A DNA stretch of 64,000 nucleotides from DASWIG01 sp965371445 (GTDB taxonomy: Bacteria > Acidobacteriota > Thermoanaerobaculia > Multivoradales > J023). How positions within the stretch are numbered: position 1 is the first letter of the stretch; each line of letters opens with the position of its first letter. A program made the position numbers and the translations under genes. Below the pieces are notes generated by a model. That model did not search any database. It was not told the origin of the DNA and saw only the letters and a list, made by a program, of their open reading frames with translations. The DNA is taken from contig CBDUYN010000019.1 in assembly GCA_965371445.1 (NCBI GenBank), positions 1 through 64,000 on the forward strand, written 5' to 3'. Below, one piece after another: positions 60,406 to 64,000 of the stretch.

Positions 60406-61182
60406 CTAGCGGCCCTTCCACTCCGCCGGACGCTTGGCGAGGAAAGCCTCGACGCCCTCTTTCTTGTCTTCGGTCGAGAAGCAGAGGCAGAAGAGGTCGC
60501 GTTCGTAGAGGATCCCCTCTTCGATCGCCATGCGCTCGCTCGCCCGGACGGCCTCCTTGGCGACCCGCAACGTCACGGGGCTTTTCGAGGCGATCTTCGC
60601 CGCGAGCTTCAAGGTCCGCTCGCGCAGCTCCTCGGGCGCGACGACCTCGTCGACGAGCCCGATGCGGAAGGCCTCCGCCGCCGGGATCATGTCGCCCGAG
60701 AGGATCAGCTTCATGGCGTAGCCGACGCCGACGATGCGCGGCATCCGCTGCGTACCGCCGCCGCCCGGGATCAGGCCCAGGTTGATCTCCGGCTGCCCGA
60801 AGCGGGCTTTCTCCGAAGCGATCCGGAGGTCGCAAGACATCGCCATCTCGCAGCCACCGCCGAGGCAAAAGCCGTTGATCATCGCGATCACCGGCTTCGG
60901 ATAGGCCGCCATGTAGTCGAAAATCCGCGGGAAGCGCATCGCCTCGCGCTGGTCGAAGGGACTGCGCCCCTCGAACTCCTTGATGTCGGCGCCGGCGACG
61001 AAGGACTTCTCGCCGGCTCCCGTCACGACGATCACGCCGATCGAGTCGTCGCCCTTCAGCTCTTCGAGGATGGCGAGCATCTCGTCGCGGACCTGCTGGT
61101 TCAAGGCGTTCAGTTTATCGGGACGGTTGATCGTCAAAATGGCCACGCGTCCGTCGCGTTCTTGAAGGATGGTCTCGGCCAT
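60406..61182 (-). CDS. Enoyl-CoA hydratase (crotonase family)
   Basis: This 258-residue crotonase hydrates trans-2-enoyl-CoA to 3-hydroxyacyl-CoA in beta-oxidation or related pathways. The oxyanion-hole segments are SFVAGADIKEF and GFCLGGGCEMAM, and the two catalytic Glu positions are filled (in GGCEMA and FGQPEINLG). Length is typical. The ATG at 61182 has an AGGAG upstream. It is the last of three co-directional genes, 25 nt after the thiolase, so a shared acyl-CoA degradation operon is likely. Confidence 0.93.
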   Translation of the reverse strand: MAETILQERDGRVAILTINRPDKLNALNQQVRDEMLAILEELKGDDSIGVIVVTGAGEKSFVAGADIKEFEGRSPFDQREAMRFPRIFDYMAAYPKPVIAMINGFCLGGGCEMAMSCDLRIASEKARFGQPEINLGLIPGGGGTQRMPRIVGVGYAMKLILSGDMIPAAEAFRIGLVDEVVAPEELRERTLKLAAKIASKSPVTLRVAKEAVRASERMAIEEGILYERDLFCLCFSTEDKKEGVEAFLAKRPAEWKGR

Positions 61183-61207
61183 GCCGTTCTTCTCCTTGTC
61201 GTATGGA

Positions 61208-62407
61208 TTAACTCGCCCGCTCGACGAGGACCGCCATGCCCAGGCCGCCCGAGACGCAGAGGGTGGCGATTCCCAGGCGGCCGCCGCGCAGCTCCAGGCC
61301 GTGCAGCAGCGTCACCAGGATCCGCGCTCCCGTGCAACCGATCGGGTGGCCGAGCGAGATCGCCCCGCCGTCTGGGTTGACGATCTCGCGGTCGAAGGGG
61401 AGCTCTTTCAAGCAGGCGAGGACCTGGCAGGCGAAAGCCTCGTTGAGCTCGACGAAGTCGATGTCGGAATAGTCGAGGGCGTTTCGCTCGAGGAGTTTCT
61501 TGACCGCGGGCACCGGAGCGATGCCCATGATCCTGGGATCGACGCCGACCACGGTCCAGTCGCGCAGGTAGGCGGCGACCGGGATCTCGTGCGCTTGGGC
61601 CGCGGACTCGCTCGACACGAGGAGCGCGGCGGCGGCGTCGGTGATCCCCGAGGCGTTGCCGGCGGTCACCCGTCCACCCTCGCGGAAGACGGGCTTGAGC
61701 TTCTTGAGCAACTCGGCGGTGACGCCGTCGCGCGGGTGCTCGTCGGCATCGACGATCTCGTCGCCCTTCCTCCCGGGTACGGTGACCGGGACGATCTCGC
61801 GCTCGAAGCGTCCTTCGCCGCGCGCCCGCTCGCAGCGGTTCTGGCTCAAGACGGCCCATTCGTCGGAGGCCTCGCGGTCGATCCCGGCCTCCTCGGCCAG
61901 CTCCTCGGCGGTCTCGCCCATGACGAGGCCGGAGAGCGGGTCGTCGAAGCCGTCGCGGTACATGCCGTCGGTCAGCTCGCCGTGTCCGAGGCGGTAGCCC
62001 CAGCGGGCGCGGGGCAGCATGTAGGGGGTGTTCGACATGCTCTCGACGCCGCCGGCGAGAATCACCGACGCCTCGCCCAGGAGGATCGTGCGGGCGGCGG
62101 AGACCACCGCCTGGAGCCCCGAGGCGCAGGCCTGGTTGACGGTATAAGCCGGGCTCTCGTCGGGCACTCCGGCGCGGTGCGAGATCTGCCGGCCGGGGTT
62201 GGGGCCGCTGCCGCCCTGGCGGCCGTGGCCGAAGATCGTCTGGTCGACGCGCCCCGGATCGAGGCCGGAGCGCTCAAGGGTGGCCCGAGCCGCGGCGGTG
62301 CCGAGGTCGGGGGCCGAAAGCGGGGCGAGGGCCCCGCCGAACTTGCCGATCGGTGTGCGCACCGGGGCCGAGAGGACGATCGACGTCGATTTCATCTGCG
62401 TACCCAT
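61208..62407 (-). CDS. Acetyl-CoA acetyltransferase (thiolase), second copy
   Basis: This 399-residue thiolase has the nucleophile in VNQACASGLQAV near residue 90, the NEAFACQ motif, DGGAISLGHPIGCTGARI and the C-terminal CVSGGLGMA. It differs clearly from the thiolase at 18034-19266, so it is not a recent copy. I chose the ATG at 62407; an internal ATG at 62395 (MKSTSIV) is an equally good start and neither has a strong ribosome site. It is flanked on both sides by crotonase-family genes in the same direction, which points to a beta-oxidation or branched-chain acid degradation unit. Confidence 0.92.
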   Translation of the reverse strand: MGTQMKSTSIVLSAPVRTPIGKFGGALAPLSAPDLGTAAARATLERSGLDPGRVDQTIFGHGRQGGSGPNPGRQISHRAGVPDESPAYTVNQACASGLQAVVSAARTILLGEASVILAGGVESMSNTPYMLPRARWGYRLGHGELTDGMYRDGFDDPLSGLVMGETAEELAEEAGIDREASDEWAVLSQNRCERARGEGRFEREIVPVTVPGRKGDEIVDADEHPRDGVTAELLKKLKPVFREGGRVTAGNASGITDAAAALLVSSESAAQAHEIPVAAYLRDWTVVGVDPRIMGIAPVPAVKKLLERNALDYSDIDFVELNEAFACQVLACLKELPFDREIVNPDGGAISLGHPIGCTGARILVTLLHGLELRGGRLGIATLCVSGGLGMAVLVERAS

Positions 62408-62435
62408 GGCTGCGGCGGAACAGATCATCGAGGGC

Positions 62436-63239
62436 TCAGCGGCCCGAGAACGCGGGCTTGCGCTTCTCGACGTAAGCGTCGAGGCCCTCGCGGGCGTCCG
62501 CCGACTCGAAGAGCTGCTGCTGGTGCTCGCGCTCGATCGCCAGACCCAGCTCGAACGGCACCTCGACACCGCTCTGGACCGCCCGCTTGATCCGTCCGGC
62601 GGCTTTCGACGCCTTGTTGGGCGGGCAGAACTGGCGGGCGTAGTCGTGGATCTTGGCCATGAAGCCCTCGGCTGAATCGCAGTCGAAGATCTGGTTGATC
62701 ATCCCCAGGTCCTTGCCTTCGGCGAAGGAGACGGTCTCGCCGGTGACCATCAGCTCGATCGCCTTCGACTTGCCGACCAGCCGGCCCAGGCGCTGCGTGC
62801 CGCCGGTGCCGGGAAGCACGCCGAGGTTGATCTCGGGAAGGCCGATCTTGCCGCCGTCCTTGCGGGCGATCCTCAGATCCGCCGCCATGGCGATCTCCAA
62901 ACCGCCGCCCACCGTGTGGCCGTTCATCGCCGCGATCACGAGCTTCGGCGTCTGCTCCAGGCGGTTCAGGGTCTCGTTGGCATGCAGGCAGAAGAAGTAC
63001 TTGAAGTAGGAGTCGGCGTTCTGGAGCATGGTGATGTCGGCGCCGGCGCAGAAGAACTTCTCGCCCGCTCCGGTCATCACGATCACGTGGACGTCCTTGT
63101 CGAAGCGCGCCTTCAGGATCGCTGTGTCGAGCTGCTGCATCATCTCGTGGGTGTAGCAGTTCGGCTTCGGGGCGTCCAAGGTCATGTAGGCCACGCCTTC
63201 CTTGACTTCGTAGCGCACCAGGGTCTTCTCGTCGCTCAT
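62436..63239 (-). CDS. Enoyl-CoA hydratase/isomerase family protein
   Basis: This 267-residue crotonase-family protein is distinct from the one at 60406. Oxyanion-hole segments are FFCAGADITML and GHTVGGGLEIAMAADL, and the catalytic-type Glu is in IGLPEINLGVLPGTGGTQRL. The first Glu position is also kept (GGLEIA), so hydratase activity is plausible, but isomerase or specialised activity cannot be excluded. It is the first gene of the three-gene acyl-CoA operon. The ATG at 63239 follows AAAGGAACG. Upstream lies a 289-nt divergent spacer shared with the YqgE-like gene. Confidence 0.9.
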   Translation of the reverse strand: MSDEKTLVRYEVKEGVAYMTLDAPKPNCYTHEMMQQLDTAILKARFDKDVHVIVMTGAGEKFFCAGADITMLQNADSYFKYFFCLHANETLNRLEQTPKLVIAAMNGHTVGGGLEIAMAADLRIARKDGGKIGLPEINLGVLPGTGGTQRLGRLVGKSKAIELMVTGETVSFAEGKDLGMINQIFDCDSAEGFMAKIHDYARQFCPPNKASKAAGRIKRAVQSGVEVPFELGLAIEREHQQQLFESADAREGLDAYVEKRKPAFSGR

Positions 63240-63528
63240 CGTCGTCGTTCCTTTTGTCGTCGGTCGGATAGTTGAATCGGCGGGCGCCGCCGAGGTTCTG
63301 ATCGAAAGAGCCCCTATCCTCGCACATCAAGCGGAACGTTCCAAGAGGTCCGGGCACCCGAGGCCCTCCCCGGAGTGGCTCCACCTCACGCCGCGGGTGG
63401 CGACGTCGTGGGGCCGGATCCAGGGCGAGGCAGGGCGAGAGGTTGAAGTCCTCAGGGTTCAAAGATCGTAGCACGCGGCCTTCGGGGTCGGTGTAGAATG
63501 AAGCTCGCCCTCAAGGCACGGAGGTTTC
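63240..63528. other. Divergent intergenic region between the acyl-CoA operon and the YqgE-like gene
   Basis: No gene fits here on either strand. A TAGAAT at 63494-63499 lies about 30 nt before the YqgE-like start and could be a -10 box, but I see no matching -35 box. No riboswitch or terminator structure is evident. Confidence 0.4.
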
Positions 63529-64000
63529 ATGATCGATGGCGCTCGCCCCAGCTACTCCCGCCAACTTGCCGGCGGAGTGATTCTCGTCGCGGTAGCCGTC
63601 CTCTTGGGGTCGCTCGTCGCCACAGCGCCGGCCTCTTCCGGCGCCGAACCGGCGATAGCGAGGCGCCTCAGCCCTGTGTCGGCGTTGGCCAAGGGGAAGT
63701 TCCTGGTCGCCCACCGGGGTCTCCCAGATCCGAACTTCGCGCGATCCGTGGTCCTGTTGATCGAATACGGCGACCAAGGAGCGATGGGCCTTATCGTCAA
63801 CCGGCCGACGCAAGTCAAGCTCTCCCAACTGTGGCCGGAAATCAAGAAGATCGCCGAGCGGCCCGACACCTTCTACGTCGGCGGACCGGTGGCGCCAAGC
63901 CACATGCTGCTGCTCGTCCGCGGCGAGAAATCCGAGGATGCGCATCCTGTCCTCGACGACCTCTTCATGAGCTCGGATCGGGAGTGGCTCGAGGAGATGA
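63529..64000 (+). CDS. YqgE/AlgH family protein with N-terminal signal, 3' end outside the window
   Basis: The frame opens at ATG 63529 with GGAGG 4 nt upstream and stays open to the window end (157 residues visible). After a hydrophobic N-terminal segment (about residues 15-41, GGVILVAVAVLLGSLVATAPA) comes the YqgE/AlgH (DUF179) core. Matches are GKFLVAHRGLPDPNFARSVV, GAMGLIVNRPT and YVGGPVAPSHMLLL. Family members are usually cytoplasmic and have no known enzyme activity. The apparent signal peptide or anchor is therefore unusual and suggests a periplasmic or membrane form. The C-terminal part is cut off by the window. Confidence 0.88.
   Translation, partial: MIDGARPSYSRQLAGGVILVAVAVLLGSLVATAPASSGAEPAIARRLSPVSALAKGKFLVAHRGLPDPNFARSVVLLIEYGDQGAMGLIVNRPTQVKLSQLWPEIKKIAERPDTFYVGGPVAPSHMLLLVRGEKSEDAHPVLDDLFMSSDREWLEEM

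Noticed and set aside
60406..63239. Acyl-CoA genes as part of the NRPS cluster
   Set aside because: They are on the opposite strand, separated by the kinase gene, and form an ordinary beta-oxidation set.

Overview
The window is a high-GC bacterial chromosome segment. Coding is dense and mostly leaderless between neighbours. The gene content includes long Ser/Thr kinase-TPR sensors, DUF11-type surface repeats, hybrid NRPS/PKS assembly lines with a TubC-type docking domain, and aerobic acyl-CoA and lysine catabolism. This fits an Acidobacteriota-like organism best, with Myxococcota as the main alternative. That placement is inference; the window has no rRNA or other phylogenetic marker.

Region 1 (about 1-12,560) looks like an acquired lipid/polyketide island. 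It begins where a DUF11 repeat gene is broken. It holds a PlsC-like acyltransferase, then, on the minus strand, a three-gene operon: a radical SAM enzyme, a single-module fully reducing PKS (KS-AT-DH-cMT-ER-KR-ACP-TE), and a cobalamin-type radical SAM enzyme. Base composition is visibly less GC-rich here than elsewhere. On the right it abuts a decayed acyl-CoA desaturase remnant at 12,691-12,876.

Region 2 (12,876-25,188) is housekeeping: a PiT phosphate transporter with its DUF47 partner, an unrecognised 595-aa protein, a saccharopine dehydrogenase-like enzyme with a thiolase, a lone receiver-domain regulator, an M50 membrane protease coupled to an MsbA-like ABC exporter, a SerB-type phosphatase and a Tat-exported class V aminotransferase.

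Region 3 (25,380-56,526) is a hybrid NRPS/PKS cluster on the plus strand. A lipoprotein with a transglutaminase-like triad leads the run, followed by NRPS1 (A-T-C-A-T-E-C-A-T-C-A-T), a PKS (KS-AT-KR-ACP) and NRPS2 (TubC docking-C-A-T-C-A-T-sulfotransferase-C-A-T-TE). The last three genes overlap by 4 nt each. By colinearity the product is a seven-residue peptide with one ketoreduced malonate unit between residues 4 and 5 and a D-configured residue 2. The binding pocket of A6 reads as the textbook Thr code, and that module carries an embedded sulfotransferase domain. This is the most unusual feature of the window. A4 reads as Asp-like, so the PKS step would give a 4-amino-3-hydroxy-hexanedioate-type unit. 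Neither an MbtH protein nor a phosphopantetheinyl transferase lies in the window.

Region 4 (56,518-64,000) begins with a giant kinase/cyclase-homology/TPR protein whose 3' end overlaps that of NRPS2 tail-to-tail. It continues with an enoyl-CoA hydratase/thiolase/enoyl-CoA hydratase group and ends in a truncated YqgE/AlgH-family gene with a signal peptide. I saw no tRNA, rRNA, CRISPR array, transposase or integrase.
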